Source of the DNA: Gigaspora rosea
Taxonomy: Eukaryota > Glomeromycota > Glomeromycetes > Diversisporales > Gigasporaceae
Length of the DNA stretch: 64,000 nt
Direction: 5' to 3'
Assembly: GCA_003550325.1 (NCBI GenBank)
Contig: QKWP01000059.1
Span: forward strand, 27,942 to 91,941
Shown: positions 1-10,690 of the stretch, piece by piece
Position numbering within the stretch: the stretch's first letter is position 1
How the letters are laid out: each line of letters starts with the position of its first letter
Program-made: the position numbers and the translations under genes
Notes under the pieces: generated by a model
What the model saw: only the letters and a program-made list of their open reading frames with translations
Told to the model about the DNA's origin: nothing
Databases searched by the model: none

Positions 1-449
1 TAAAGTTGCGAACTTTTCTCAAGGTAGTTACTACTCACGGTACTACGTCTATGACGTAGGTGACGTACTACCTTCAGCATCACATTGACGTATAGTAGTG
101 ACGTGACGTTTGACGTTTGCCGCTTGCCGCAATGCCGTAGCAGGTGCCGCATGCCATAGGTAATATATGCCATATGCCGTAGAAGGTAATGTATAACATA
201 ATGTTTACTAATTTTACTGCTGCATCCCATCTCTTATAAGATTAGTTGGCAGCACTAAGCTAGTATTAATGCTCCGCAGGTTAGATCTGAGGTCTGAATC
301 CGAATCGTTTGAGCGACTCGGGTTACATAAAAATGCTAAATTTTTTGGACACTATAGCTTACTACTTGCTACAGCATTATGGCATACGTACATAGTATTA
401 TTCCATTATTTTCTTTTTGGGCATAATATGGGAATTATCGTCGTGGCGT

Positions 450-800
450 AGGGAGCCCTTGACTCCCTGAGGGAGTTAAAGACTATTATTAGTAGGAGTT
501 AATACAGTCGCCTCTCTCTAATCTGAACCTCTCTAAACCGAACACTATTAAATTCTCTCTAAACCGACCAAAATCTCCTAGAACATTTGTAAATTTTATT
601 ATAAAGTTCGGATAATCCATATATAACTTTTTGAAAACTGAACTTTTCTAAATTTTTATATAGTAAAAAAAAGCAGTCCCGGCAGTTCGGATTAGAGAGA
701 GTTGACTGTAGCTCCCAGAAGGAGTAAAAGACTCCCAGAAGAAGTAAAAGACTCTCAGTAGGAGTTTAAGACTCCTGATTAAACTCACAAATATATAAAG
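450..800. repeat. short direct repeats with TATA-like box
   Basis: Copies of a roughly 22-bp unit around GACTCCCAGAAGGAGTAAAA occur at about 455-500 and 710-775, split by the MITE at 505-708. They are followed by TATATAAAGG near 793 and AATAAAAAG near 892. Repeats, TATA box and polyadenylation-like signal in this order resemble the U3-R part of a solo LTR, but I could not place LTR ends. Confidence 0.4.
505..708. mobile_element. pogo/Tigger-like MITE, 204 bp
   Basis: The left end CAGTCGCCTCTCTCTAATC and right end GATTAGAGAGAGTTGACTG are inverted repeats, and both are flanked by TA (503-504 and 709-710). A CAGT terminus with TA target duplication is characteristic of pogo/Tigger elements. It is nested in the 1-1190 element. 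A truncated relative lies at 45690-45778. It has no coding capacity. Confidence 0.8.
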
Positions 801-1299
801 GGTGAATTTCAGCTTATAAAGAAAGGAAGAGAATTAATAATTGTAAATGGTATTAGTATTGTTGTAATCATTTGATGTATTGATTTATATTAATAAAAAG
901 AAACCTTATAGCCCGTAATTATGTGTGTTAATTTATTGCTTTAAACCATTTAACCTTAAACACTATTTGTTCACAATCGAAGCTAAATTGGTTCAAACCT
1001 TATAAAGATCTCATCGATCGTAACAACGGCATACGTCACCTGTTATGGCATACATCACTTATACGGCATACGTCACTTGCTATGGTATTACGGCAAACGT
1101 CACCTTCAACGTCTACATCAATGTGACGCATTTGCCGTGACGTTTGACGTGAGGTAGTTACCCTCTACTTAAGAAAAGTTCGCAACTTTACATATGAAGT
1201 CCATATAAGTATAACAATAACAATTTTTTTATATCATATTATTTTAAATAAAGTGCATTGCGTATTGTACAATTAATTTTGACCAATTAGAATCTTGTT

Positions 1300-1457
1300 T
1301 ATTAGCCAATCAGAAGTTTTTATATTTATTAGTCGGATCCCAGACCGGACTCAAATCTTTTTATTCAGATCCAGATCTGAACTTTGGACCCAATCCGTTT
1401 TTCGGATCGGGTCCGGATCTTTCAAAATATCCGTCCGATCCGATTTGTGCGGAACAC
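1300..1457. repeat. GGATCCGG-rich degenerate repeat, possible hAT end
   Basis: A C/G-richer patch with many overlapping variants of CGGATC and GGTCC, ending TGCGGAACACTA at 1457. Read from the right, the TAGTGTTCCGCA start and word-rich interior resemble the subterminal zones of the hAT MITEs elsewhere in this window. A matching second terminus and an 8-bp duplication were not found, so it may be a truncated end. Confidence 0.35.
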
Positions 1458-1458
1458 T

Positions 1459-1856
1459 ATACCCTAACTCGGCATTAAGCTTAATGCTGGTAGGCACTAT
1501 CATGATAATGCCACGGCGGGGTTAGACATAATTCTGGCCCACCCTAACTCTAAATCTAGTGGTACCCTAACCGGCATTAAGCTTAATGCTGGTGGGCACT
1601 ATCATGATAATGCCCCGGCAGGGTTAGACATAATTCCGGCCCACCCTAACCCTAAATCTAGGAACTCTAAAAACTAATTGTTCGAAGCAACATCCAATCA
1701 CAGTACATATACTGGTTACACAACATATGCATCTAGTATATGTACTGTGATTGGATGTTGCTAGATTTAGGGTTAGGTTGGCCGGAATTATGTCTAACCC
1801 CGCCTGGGGCATGATAGTGCCCACCAGCATTAAGCTTAATGCCGAGTTAGGGTACC
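1459..1856. repeat. foldback (palindromic) element
   Basis: The unit GGCATTAAGCTTAATGCTGG, followed by GGCACTATCATGATAATGCC and a GGGGTTAGACATAATTCCGG stretch, occurs twice in tandem (1470-1560 and 1572-1665) and once inverted (1760-1850). The centre holds another inverted pair, CAACATCCAATCACAGTACA at about 1689 with its complement ending near 1761. The same unit forms the core of the long palindrome at 48301-49052, so this is a dispersed family. No coding sequence. Confidence 0.7.
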
Positions 1857-2083
1857 AAAATTAAACTTGTGTAACATTACATGACATTAGCAGTGTATAA
1901 CCAAAAATTATTTTTGCACTGGGCCTTTATGTAATACAAGTCACGTGTATATATGCAGATCGATATCAAAAAAGTAAAGTAATTTTGGAGTACATACAGA
2001 AGTATCAAAAAAGTAAGTGCAGGAGTATCAAAAACTTAAGATTTGCAGCAGGGACATGGAAATATTATTTAAAAATTTAACCC
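1857..2083. other. AT-rich spacer related to 48.8 kb
   Basis: The stretch at 1855-1950 (ACCAAAATTAAACTTGTGTA onward, then AACCAAAAATTATTTTTGCA) matches sequence just outside the palindrome core at 48775-48865. It is therefore probably part of the same foldback family. Nothing else is recognisable. Confidence 0.45.
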
Positions 2084-2369
2084 CCCTAGCGTCACCACCC
2101 TAAAAAATTTCGCTAATAATTCGCAAACCAATCAGATTTCGAGATCAGGTGTAATGCGAAAAAACGCGAAAAATCAATCCAAACCAAAAAATCGTTCATA
2201 AATCAACATTTTACCTATGAAACTGCTTACTGCGTACTAACAAAAAGTTTTCCTTATGAAAATTTTGGTATTATAAAGACTCTTTTTAACCTAATTTAAT
2301 AGCAGACCCTAACCCTAATTAAACTGCGAAAAATTTTTAGCGAAATTTTTTAGGTTGGTGACGCTAGGG
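2084..2369. mobile_element. MITE with ~32-bp TIRs
   Basis: The left end CCCTAGCGTCACCACCCTAA and the right end (reverse complement CCCTAGCGTCACCAACCTAA) are inverted repeats that continue through AAATTTCGCTA, about 32 bp in all. The 286-bp interior has no coding potential. I see no clear target duplication. A decayed relative is at 18271-18464. Confidence 0.75.
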
Positions 2370-2582
2370 TATTAAAAAAAACCGATTTATTTCGATTTGA
2401 CCAGCATTAAAAAAAAATAATGATAATCCTGGCTGAAATTAAAATAGTGAAAATTATAAGCCAATCATTTTATATCACATGATACAAATTTTTTTTGATT
2501 TTATATAATGAAAATTTGATTTTGAAATATTTTCGTGTCCCTGGTCCGTAAACTTAGGAACTACTATCATCAGAATCGAAAC

Positions 2583-3171
2583 TAGGAACGCTAGCATTAT
2601 GCGAAATCAAAGGTCAAATTATGCGATGCGATAGGTCTAGATTATGCCTTATGCGATTTTTGTAAAACCAACACTAATTTTTTTTCATGATTAATATAAC
2701 TTGACATGCTTTACAAAAAATATTTCCACAATTTGCATAAAAATCGGTTTAAAAAAAATCACAGTTCAGATTTTTATAAAAAAAAATAATATTAATGATG
2801 TAACTAATTAATTTTAAAACTTTATCTTTTTAGCATAATTAATAAATTAGTATCGCAATTGTTAAAGCCCTCAAATGAGACTGTGTGCATGAGATAGATG
2901 AATCGAATCGAATGGTACCAAAATTGAATGACTATGCTTTACCGTATTTGCGTGTAATAACGCGCAGGGGTGAAATTACGAATTTCGGCCTAAATTAAGC
3001 TTAATTCGGGCCAAGGCTCGAAATATATTATGTGCAAATACGGTATAGAACTCTTTTGTTATTTAATTCACATAAGTTCTAGTTGTTGCACTAGTAAAAA
3101 ATTGACCAATCATGGACATTTATTATCATTATGCGCGCATCGCATCGCATCGCATAAAACTGAGGTCCCTA
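2583..3171. mobile_element. possible MITE with GCGATGCG subterminal repeats
   Basis: The left side starts TAGGAACGCTAGCATTATGC and holds ATGCGATGCG; the right side ends CGCATCGCATCGCATAAAAC then TGAGGTCCCTA. The inverted GCGATGCG words suggest paired subterminal zones, and TAGGRAC termini would suit a hAT element. The 8-bp flanks do not match, so the boundaries are tentative. A separate small MITE sits inside at 2940-3045. Confidence 0.4.
2940..3045. mobile_element. small TA-flanked MITE
   Basis: TACCGTATTTGC at 2940 is mirrored by GCAAATACGGTA ending at 3045. The centre contains the palindrome AATTAAGCTTAATT and further imperfect pairing, so the whole 106 bp can fold into one hairpin. The TA on each side suits a Tc1/mariner or pogo target site. 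Confidence 0.65.
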
Positions 3172-3611
3172 ATAACGTTATTTATATAGCGATCTAAACT
3201 ATAAATAACTTTACTTAATATGAAATGAATGTTCTCATTACCATATTCGTTCTAGTGCATCTCTATTTTTAGGTTAACTAACATGGTAACCATATCTAAC
3301 AATAATTTTAGTAACAAAAGGTAGCTTGTTTGTAGACGACCTAAATTTATCAACTCGAAATTTAAATACATGTATTAGTTTCCTAAATCTGGCTAAGTCG
3401 ATTTTATCAGCTAATGCTAATTAGCCGTTTCTTCCACGTGATACTCGTAATTCAGCGTTGCATAATACGCAATTAATTTAATTGCAAAGTTCTCGAGCTT
3501 CAAAGAATATTTGACTCGTATCAAAATTCTATTACCTTTTCAAACATAAATTGTTCTTACTGTTTCATTAATTTTCAATTACTAGGATATTAACAAAATA
3601 CCCTTACTTCA
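3172..3611. other. AT-rich intergenic sequence
   Basis: No gene, TIR or tandem repeat is evident. It lies downstream of the decayed WD40 gene on the minus strand. Confidence 0.5.
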
Positions 3612-4530
3612 TTACTCAAGCACAAATAATTCCATATTTTTGAATTTGAATTGTTGCACATGTTCACCAGTGGTGGCCTTCCAAAGTCTTATTATCGTAT
3701 CTGAAGAAACCAAATTTTAGTAAAATAGAATTAGCATATAAAAAATCGAAAAATTTTTTAATAAGATGTATTTTCTCAGCTTACCAGTTATAAAGATTCG
3801 AGAATCATTTGATCAAACACAATATTTTGCCCAGAAAGGAGTTGAATGTCAAATTTTTGGTTTCTTCAAATCCTTGAATCTTTTTTTTTCCTCAGTATTG
3901 TCTCTTAATCTTTCATGATCCTTGTATAAAACTCCAAATTTTTGCCATTTAGTCCGCACCACATATTGCTAAATACCTAATATATTATATTATTGTAAAA
4001 ATACATTTTACCTGATGATATAAACTAGATTCACATCTCAAATCCCAAAATTTTATGTAACCTTCTTCATCTATCGATACCAATTTGTTTTTTGAAAGAA
4101 ATTTTACTACATCATTTACCATGGATTTTCTTGCGTTATACCACGCACATATATCATCTGGAACAAAATTGTTGAATGTCATTATGAGCGGTCATATCAT
4201 AAAACCGAAAATTTGGGTTGCCTAAAAATTGATAAAGTATTTTCGCATATTTACAGCAAAATCTATGGTATATTTGCTATAATTAATGATTGTAAAAATC
4301 ACCTGCTACAACAAGAAACTTTTTGTCTGGTGACTAAAGTTACTTTGTTCACTTGCTAAACAAGAAGCAAAAAGAAGTAAAGAATTATGTTTAAAATATT
4401 TATTAAAAAGTAGTATTGTATCTCGAATCAAAGTGATCCATAGTTCGGCAAGAAACACCTTCAGGAACTTCCCACAACCTTATAGTTTGATCATGATCAC
4501 CAGTACCGTAAAAGATCATACACAAGATCC
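3612..4530 (-). pseudogene. WD40-repeat gene remnant
   Basis: Three minus-strand blocks carry WD40 repeat ends. One (about 4530-4410) reads YGTGDHDQTIRLWEVPEG and stops soon after. One (4182 to about 4011) holds KLVSIDEEGYIKFWDLR and ends at a GT splice donor. One (about 3705-3612) reads SSDTIIRLWKATTGEHVQQ and ends in a stop. Between the last two, a coding-like block near 3965-3850 reads VVRTKWQKFGVLYKDHE before its own stop. The repeated D-x-x-I-[RK]-[LF]-W pattern is typical of beta-propeller blades, which act as protein-binding scaffolds. Several stops and missing blades show that this is not one intact gene; it could be a pseudogene or pieces of two genes. The family call is firm, the structure is not. 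Confidence 0.55.
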
Positions 4531-4633
4531 CCCATATATCAGACCACCCTCATTTTTTACTAATTAATTTACTAATTAATTTTTTTGGTGGAATATAAGA
4601 GACTGGGTCTTGTATATGATCTTTTACGGTAGC
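4504..4633. repeat. short inverted repeat in WD40 remnant
   Basis: TACCGTAAAAGATCATACAC at about 4504 is nearly the reverse complement of ATGATCTTTTACGGTA ending near 4633. The arms are about 27 bp with a 75-bp loop. The left arm is coding in the WD40 block, so a fragment of that block has been copied in reverse beside itself. Confidence 0.6.
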
Positions 4634-4996
4634 CAAGATAACTTTAGGTAATACAGTTATTTTCCTTTGATCAGCTTTTTGAACATAAATCTGACGATTT
4701 TTATCATACAAATCTGAAAGATACGAAGACATACGCCTTTGATCTATTAATCTAGGCCTTGCTTGACCCAAAGTAATACAGTAGGTACAAATGGCTGAGG
4801 TGCTATAAATGATGCACATCTGTAACATTTCAAGATGATTCTGATTCCTGAAGTTAGGAAGGTTCTTCAATTCGATAAGGTTGTGTAGAATTGGTTCTAG
4901 TTGTGGATGGAAAAATCTGGTGGTGATGGTATTCTGGCCAGTGTGTTTGTTCCATTTTTTTTTTTTTATGTTTAGGGGAAGCACTATTTTGAACAA
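4550..4996 (-). CDS. hypothetical protein fragment
   Basis: An uninterrupted minus-strand frame of about 148 codons without an ATG near its start, so it would be an internal exon if real. Its middle (HPQLEPILHNLIELKNLP and RPRLIDQRRMSSYLSDLYD) has protein-like composition, unlike the A/T runs nearby. Its 3' end overlaps the copied WD40 piece. I do not recognise a family. It may be decayed coding DNA linked to the WD40 remnant. Confidence 0.3.
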   Translation of the reverse strand: MFKIVLPLNIKKKKWNKHTGQNTITTRFFHPQLEPILHNLIELKNLPNFRNQNHLEMLQMCIIYSTSAICTYCITLGQARPRLIDQRRMSSYLSDLYDKNRQIYVQKADQRKITVLPKVILATVKDHIQDPVSYIPPKKLISKLISKK

Positions 4997-5589
4997 AATA
5001 TTATACTAGATATAATTGGAAGAAAAAAGTTGATTAAATAATAATTATTTAATTCAAGTCAGCCAATCCAGTAATGGTCTCAGCATATTTGTACTAGTAG
5101 CAAAAAAGTCTCGAGACTATAATAAGCGTTGTTGATTTGAGCAGGAAAAAAAATTAACGAAAAAATTATTAAAATTTAAATAATTCATTTATTTACATAT
5201 TTCCTTTCTATTGTAACTATGCTCTATAGGAATGCTTCTTCTATGGTTGTTTAGTTGTCTTATCTAAAATATATACTATATATAGTTTGAATTTAAATGT
5301 ACTTGTACATATTTAGACTATATTGAAGGTTGAACTCATCCAAAAAAATTCAACACAGGTTACCTGCGAGTTCAACCCACAGGTTACCCGGGTAGATTAA
5401 CAGGTTGAAAATTTACCCAATCAACAGGATCTCACCTGGTCCGGTCAAAAAAAAAAACAAATTCTGGTTGAATCCAAACGTTATAATTCACTTATCAGTG
5501 TTTTTGAATTATTTGGGTCATTTAAAGGACATTTTAAATTATTGCTCGAACTTTAATTTAATTCATTAGCTATAAAGTTTATACTGGTC
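4997..5589. other. intergenic sequence
   Basis: Mostly AT-rich. At about 5340-5445 there is a patch of GGTTACC/GGGTAAC-type words (ACAGGTTACCCGGGTAG), resembling subterminal words of the hAT MITEs, but no pair of termini was found. Confidence 0.4.
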
Positions 5590-5880
5590 TAATAAATAAA
5601 AAAAAATTAAAATAAAATAAATCCCTTTGTATTGAAAGTGCCTTAATATTCTCTCTAGATTCTGTAGCAATGTCTACTAAAGCCTTGTGCAACTCGATAT
5701 CCAATTCAGCGCATAGCATAAAAAATTTCACCTTTAATCGGACGTTTAGTATCAAATTTCTCTCTGTGATATATTCTGCAAGAGTGATGTGAAACAAGTC
5801 AGTTGAAGATACTCCTTAGCTTTTATCGCGGCCACATATTTTGGACGGGGAACATCCAAAATCACATGTGCGATTGTCAG
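5590..5880 (-). pseudogene. coding-like exon fragment of unknown family
   Basis: The minus strand reads TDLFHITLAEYITERNLI followed by LCAELDIELHKALVDIAT and ESRENIKALSIQRD in one frame. Just upstream a second frame reads ILDVPRPKYVAAIKAKEYLQ. The base composition is richer in G/C than the surroundings. The two frames could be joined by a splice or have been shifted by decay. I do not recognise the family. Confidence 0.28.
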
Positions 5881-6420
5881 TCAGTTCAAACGCTTGAGTA
5901 ACCTTATTAGACCTTTAGCGATTTTAAACATTAAACTGTTAGGTATTAATCATTTAAATTACTATTAACTATTAAAGTAGTAAGCAATTATAAGGGACAA
6001 AAATTTATCTGTCATCAAACAACCGACCAATTTTAGATATTTTCAAAGAACATTTTGATATATGGTTATCTTTTAATCAGAAAGTGTTTATTTATTTAAA
6101 AACATAACACGCGCTTTTATATGTATGGAATGCTGGCTATGTAGGAGCTAGGAATAATTTTATTAGAAATAGATTATATGAATAAAGAGTAATAGGAATT
6201 TAAATGCGGGTTAGAGTTGATTAAAGTTAGCTACAACGTGTTCATAAACAGTTTTAAATGGCTTGTGTTTGTAATAAGTTCAGCAACGACTAACTACCCC
6301 AAGAGCACTAGAGTCAGGCTTAGAGTAGAAAACCTGCATATTTTACATATCAAAGCAGATTTTGTATGATTCGGTGCATAATTAATAGAGGACCTGGGGA
6401 TTCTGATGTAGACAATTAAT

Positions 6421-6778
6421 AATCCTAAAACACGAGCGTGCCTTCAGAAAAAAATGAAGAGCCAAAGGTCAGTTTTTTTTCTTAAAAAAGGAAGTTTGAT
6501 CGTATAGATAATAAATTTTCGTGGAATTTATGGCATAATTTAAAACTCGCATAATTAGATAATTTCGCATAAATAAATAAAAGTTTATTGTATAATTTTG
6601 CATAAATAAACAAAAATTTATTGTATAATTCCGCATTAACAGACTAATCCAGAACGAAATATATACCATATTTTTCGCGCACAATATTTCGCATAATAAC
6701 GCTCACAGAGTTATTTCGATCTGAAAATAAGTTGCATGGTTTCAAAATTACGCCTGAAATAACACTCGTGTTTGGATC
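6421..6778. mobile_element. possible MITE, AAACACGAG termini
   Basis: ATCCTAAAACACGAGCGTG near 6422 faces ACACTCGTGTTTGGAT ending at 6777, an imperfect inverted repeat of about 15 bp. Inside, a roughly 35-bp unit (TTCGCATAAATAAA then AAAGTTTATTGTATAA) is tandemly duplicated at 6566-6636. No target duplication was identified. Confidence 0.4.
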
Positions 6779-7329
6779 AACGTAAATTAACTAATTACAT
6801 AATGCTTTCTTATGTCAGGCGCATACTCGATATGCTCGAAATAATTTATAATTATGTATATGATTCACGAAATATACAAGATTTGTTTTAACTATTGATT
6901 TTTTAAAACTGATAGTTTCAAATTAATAATTTACAACCGCTAAAATCAATACGTCAAGTCTTAAACCTGATCTTTTCATTTCATCGATCGTTTGTTTCTG
7001 GTAGCAAACTGCTGAAATTCCTCTTTTTCAAACGGTCTCAACAGGTGTATTTAACAATGATGTTAGAGCTCGAAATGTTTGCGACGGAGTTCGTAGGGTT
7101 TTTTTGAAGTTCCTACAGGCAATGGAGACCTTGACCACAAATGAGCCTGAAGGGCATTCGTTTTTGCGTTAAGGCACACTGTTTCAAAAACATGGAAAAG
7201 AAATAGAAAACAAATCGAGACGAAATATTGCACTTTTAGTATATAATAAAAAATTTAATTAATAACTATGTTATTAAATAACAATATTTTCAATAACATC
7301 GCAAACAAAGTTTCTTTAATGATAAAGTG
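6779..7329. other. intergenic sequence with weak coding trace
   Basis: On the minus strand at about 7190-7060 a short open stretch preceded by a CAG reads AHLWSRSPLPVGTSKKPYEL and stops. It could be a last exon or chance. Nothing else is supported. Confidence 0.25.
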
Positions 7330-7625
7330 CACAACTAATTCTGCTAGCAGAATCAGTAGACCTTTTCAGAAAGAAACTCCTTTTCAGGGTCAAACAGAAC
7401 AAACTACCCTACTAAATAACTCAGGTGGTTGATTTAGAATATACCTTTACAATCAATGCTAGGGTAACAAACTAAAGCCTCCCTTGCTAAATATCAAATA
7501 GCCCTTCCGAAGTGTGCCTTTGCACTAGTGCCAAGACAGCCTCCTAAAAAGTGTTTGCTCAGACAAAGCTTCTGTTATAAGGAAGCAACACAATAAATTC
7601 CTTATACAGAATAAGTAGACCTTAT

Positions 7626-8603
7626 TAGGGTGCAGAGTGGGCCGAGCTAAACCCGGAAATTAGCGGGCCGGGCCGGGCTCGGGCCTAGTTTCGGGCTCAC
7701 ATTTTTATAAAGCGGGCCGGGCTCGGGTCGGGCCTAAAAAATATCGGGCTGGTCCCGGGCCTCTGTAATATACCCGATTAGGCCCGGTTAGGCCCGGTAA
7801 ACCCTAGAGGTAGATTACGTATATACGCATATATATACTATAGGTATTTTCAAATATGCTTTTGCTTTTTGCTTTTTTTTTTTCAACAAAAGCCGAACTC
7901 GGGTTTTGTTGAAAAAAAAAGCAAAAAGCAAAAGTATATTTGAAAATACCTTATATTGTAGTTATAATGTAGGGGTAAGAAATTTAATTCTTGTGCACTA
8001 ACCGATACGGTGCAAGAATAAAAACCTCAATTTTACCTTATTCGTTACAGAAGTAGATATTGATTTAAATTGTGTTACTTGATTATCTTTTTTTTAAGGA
8101 ATAAGATTTTAATTTTTGTCCTGAAATAATTGTGATTTTTAGACTTGCACCATATGTACGTATGTACGTAAACTTCACTAGGTAGGAAAACATACCCTTA
8201 GTAAGAAATCAAAAAGCCAAAAAAGTAAGTCTGGTAAACGAATATAGATTAGAAGAACATTTCGAATATATTATTATCCATGCTATCAGTTTCAACACTA
8301 TACTATCGGCTCTTAAAAAAAGATTTTAATACGATTTCCGATGGCCTCTTCTGCCGTCAGAGTCAAAAATCTATATGAAATATGGGCCGGACCGGGCTTG
8401 GGCTAGATTTAAAATAAAGCCCGGCCCGGTTTGCTTAGCGGGCTTTTTTGTCGGGCTTGAGCCCAATTTATAACAAGGCCCGGCCTGGTTGGTTTAACAG
8501 GCTTTTTGTCGGGCATGGGCTTGAAATCGGGCCTAAAAAAATTTTTCGGGCTCTGTTTCGGGTCTTAGAAAACCCGACCCGACCCGGCCCGTTTCGCACC
8601 CTA
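7626..8603. mobile_element. non-autonomous hAT element with GGGCC subterminal repeats
   Basis: The element starts TAGGGTGC at 7626 and ends GCACCCTA at 8603, flanked by a perfect 8-bp duplication GACCTTAT (7618-7625 and 8604-8611). This is the hAT signature. Both ends carry dense variants of GGGCCGGGC and CGGGTCGGG for 150-230 bp, making them among the most GC-rich DNA in the window. The 978-bp body has no transposase. A 50-bp-armed hairpin lies inside. Confidence 0.9.
7842..7951. repeat. hairpin inside the hAT element
   Basis: AGGTATTTTCAAATATGC then TTTTGCTTTTTGC on the left is matched by GCAAAAAGCAAAAG then TATATTTGAAAATACCT on the right. The arms are about 50 bp with a small loop GCCGAACTCGGG that can itself pair. 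Confidence 0.85.
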
Positions 8604-8860
8604 GACCTTATCGACAAAGAAACTCCTTTTAGGATTACTAACTAATACTTTGTGCAGAATTTTGAACCTCAGGGTCATGGAAGATCTTTCCGTCCCACAA
8701 CAGAATTGCCAGAACAGTTAAGAGTGGCAAAAGCTATATGCGGGGAACAGGTTGTCCTTCCACAGTGTGTGCCTTTGCGCAAACGCCGAGACAACTTCCT
8801 AAAAGGGTCTGATTACAGTAATATTAAAAAACTGCTACCTTTGTTTTTTTTTCAATAGCT

Positions 8861-9165
8861 TGTTCAATGCTTTTGGTGTTCTGAAAGCTTCATCAGAAGG
8901 GTTGCCTTGTCGGTCTAACTCAATGCTATGTTATTATTCTTCACGAGGTTTAGTTCCCGTTGTGAACAAAAAAATCAATTTTGAAATGATTATTATTTAT
9001 AAAGCAGTAAAAAGGAGACTTCTATTGAATACGTGCACACGGTATTGTTTTTTTTTTTTTTTTAAGTACTGAAGTAAACAACAATACATAGTGACGATCG
9101 CAATCTAGAACATTCGATCCCTTAATTGTGATCAGGGGATCAGGGACGATTTGTTAGGGTGGGGC
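8861..9165. other. spacer, nothing recognised
   Basis: No convincing gene. It includes a run of about 15 T near 9048-9063. Confidence 0.5.
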
Positions 9166-9779
9166 CTCAACTAATTAAATCAAACATTATTTAGGGTAAT
9201 ATATGAAAATCATTAATATCGGATTTTTTATAGGCCGTATATTATTAAATTAAATTTACATTTTTTAGCACAAATATCTAATGAAAGTGTATAAAATTTT
9301 TTTTAACTTGAAGCTCTCAACTAGCTCTACATGGTAATAGAGCTATTTTTTAAATTTTTTTTTAAAAAAATTTCGTAATAATTAATTGATTATTTAATAT
9401 TTAGTGTTTATACAATAATTAATAAAATTTAAATTATTTTAACGAACTATCAAAAAAATAGTTCTATTACCATGTAGAGCTAGTTGAGAGCTTCAAGTTA
9501 AAAAAAAATAGTATATATTTTTGTTAGATATTTGTGCTAATAAATGTAAATTTAGTTCATAAGTGTTTTTTTTAAAATTTTAATTATACGTATAAATAGG
9601 CTCTATGCAATAATTACTGATTAATTTAAGGATTAAGGATATATATGTAATCGGCAATTTAACTATTTAAATACTAGTCAGCAATTTAACTTTATGATAT
9701 TCAAATATATAGCCTGTAAAAAATCCGAATTAATGATCTTCATATATTACCCTAACTAATGTTTGATTTAATTAGAGGG
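9166..9779. mobile_element. foldback element, ~190-bp arms
   Basis: The left arm (about 9169-9352) runs from CTAATTAAATCAAACATTA to TCTACATGGTAATAGAGCTA. The right arm (about 9456-9776) mirrors it from TTCTATTACCATGTAGAGCT to TGTTTGATTTAATTAG. The right arm carries an extra stretch of about 130 bp (9555-9700). There is no coding sequence. The outer ends abut a hAT-like MITE at 9776. Confidence 0.8.
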
Positions 9780-10242
9780 ACACGGAAAAATTCATATATA
9801 TATAGATATGAATAAAACGGAATTTTTAGTACAAAACGGTATAAAATGGAATTTTTGACAGTAACGAATTTTTGGCAAAATTAAGAGCAGTGTATGTTTA
9901 ATTTGGGCCAGGTAAGATAATTAGGAACGTCGGAAAGTTTCGGAAAAGTTCGGAAGATATCAAGAAATAAGAAATATTGGTGAGTTAGTCGGGAGGTCGC
10001 AGAGTTATAGAGAGTGAGCTCTCCATCTGGAAAATGTGCACTTATAGAGAGATCTAATTATGATGTATGATAATAATTACTCTAAAAGCAATATATTTTA
10101 TTGTGAAGAAAAAAAGAGCACTTGCGGAGAATTAACTGTATAGATAAAATAGGAGAAAAATTTTATATCGCTATAAAAAGGATCTTTTTATTATATCGAA
10201 ATGAAATTTTTACAAATCAAAACGGTATTTTTCCGTGTCCCT
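9776..10242. mobile_element. probable hAT MITE, AGGGACACGG termini
   Basis: AGGGACACGGAAAAAT at 9776 is mirrored by ATTTTTCCGTGTCCCT ending at 10242, a 16-bp inverted repeat. The terminal sequence is close to that of the neighbouring element at 10258 (CAGGGACCCGG), suggesting related families. The 8-bp flanks do not match, perhaps because the left end sits against a foldback element. Confidence 0.6.
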
Positions 10243-10257
10243 GATATAGATGAACGG

Positions 10258-10690
10258 CAGGGACCCGGAAAAATTTGGATATCAAATCGCAAAAATTTAT
10301 TTGGATATCGGTAAATATTTGGATAAAATTTGGATAAAAAATTTGAATATTTGGAAATATTTGGGATCTGTTGACCAATCAAATATCCCAATTTTTGCGT
10401 AACCGGGACAAGTGAAAAATTTTATTTCAATTCCGAAACTTCCCGACAGACACGTACCACAATTCCTAAATCTTCCGACCAGACTTTATCTAAAATTTTG
10501 GGCCACGATCCCAAATACTTTAATTTTATTAAAAATTTTTTCATTGTCCCATTTTTATTGGCCAGAGATCACATGTTTTCTAAAAATCGCCAAAAATTTG
10601 CTAAAACACAAAAATTTGGAAATATCAAGATTTAGGCCAAAATTTGGAAAAATTTGGAAAAATTTATTTCCAAATTTTTCCGGGTCCCTG
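10258..10690. mobile_element. hAT MITE, 433 bp, AAATTTGG words
   Basis: CAGGGACCCGGAAAAATTTG at 10258 is the inverse of CAAATTTTTCCGGGTCCCTG ending at 10690. The flanks are a perfect 8-bp duplication ATGAACGG (10250-10257 and 10691-10698), so hAT membership is firm. Both ends carry repeated GGATAAAATTTGG/GGAAAAATTTGG words. It has no transposase. Confidence 0.9.

Larger units (their letters stand above)
1..1190. mobile_element. TIR-bounded non-autonomous DNA transposon
   Basis: The window opens with TAAAGTTGCGAACTTTTCT and the inverse, AGAAAAGTTCGCAACTTTA, ends at 1190, giving near-perfect terminal inverted repeats of about 19 bp that are themselves palindromic around GCG. Inside both ends lie dense subterminal repeats of GACGT and of TGCCGT/ACGGCA (about 40-190 and 1025-1150), the usual arrangement for transposase binding sites. 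No transposase frame is present. The outermost TA on each side could be a TA target duplication (Tc1/mariner style), but the left flank lies outside the window, so the superfamily is not settled. A second MITE is nested at 505-708. Confidence 0.72.
7330..8860. repeat. diverged tandem duplication split by a hAT MITE
   Basis: Blocks before and after the MITE at 7626-8603 resemble each other: GTAGACCTTTTCAGAAAGAAACTCCTTTT near 7350 in pieces (for example AAAGAAACTCCTTTT) recurs at about 8617-8631, and TGTGCCTTTGC with GCCAAGACAGCCTCCTAAAA near 7515 recurs as TGTGCCTTTGC with GCCGAGACAACTTCCTAAAA near 8768. The repeat period, once the MITE is removed, is about 270 bp. The origin is unknown; the sequence may be decayed coding DNA. 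Confidence 0.5.

Noticed and set aside
8448..9072. Three short plus-strand frames of 65-70 codons
   Set aside because: They lie in the hAT MITE end and in decayed duplicated sequence, and show no family resemblance or splice logic.
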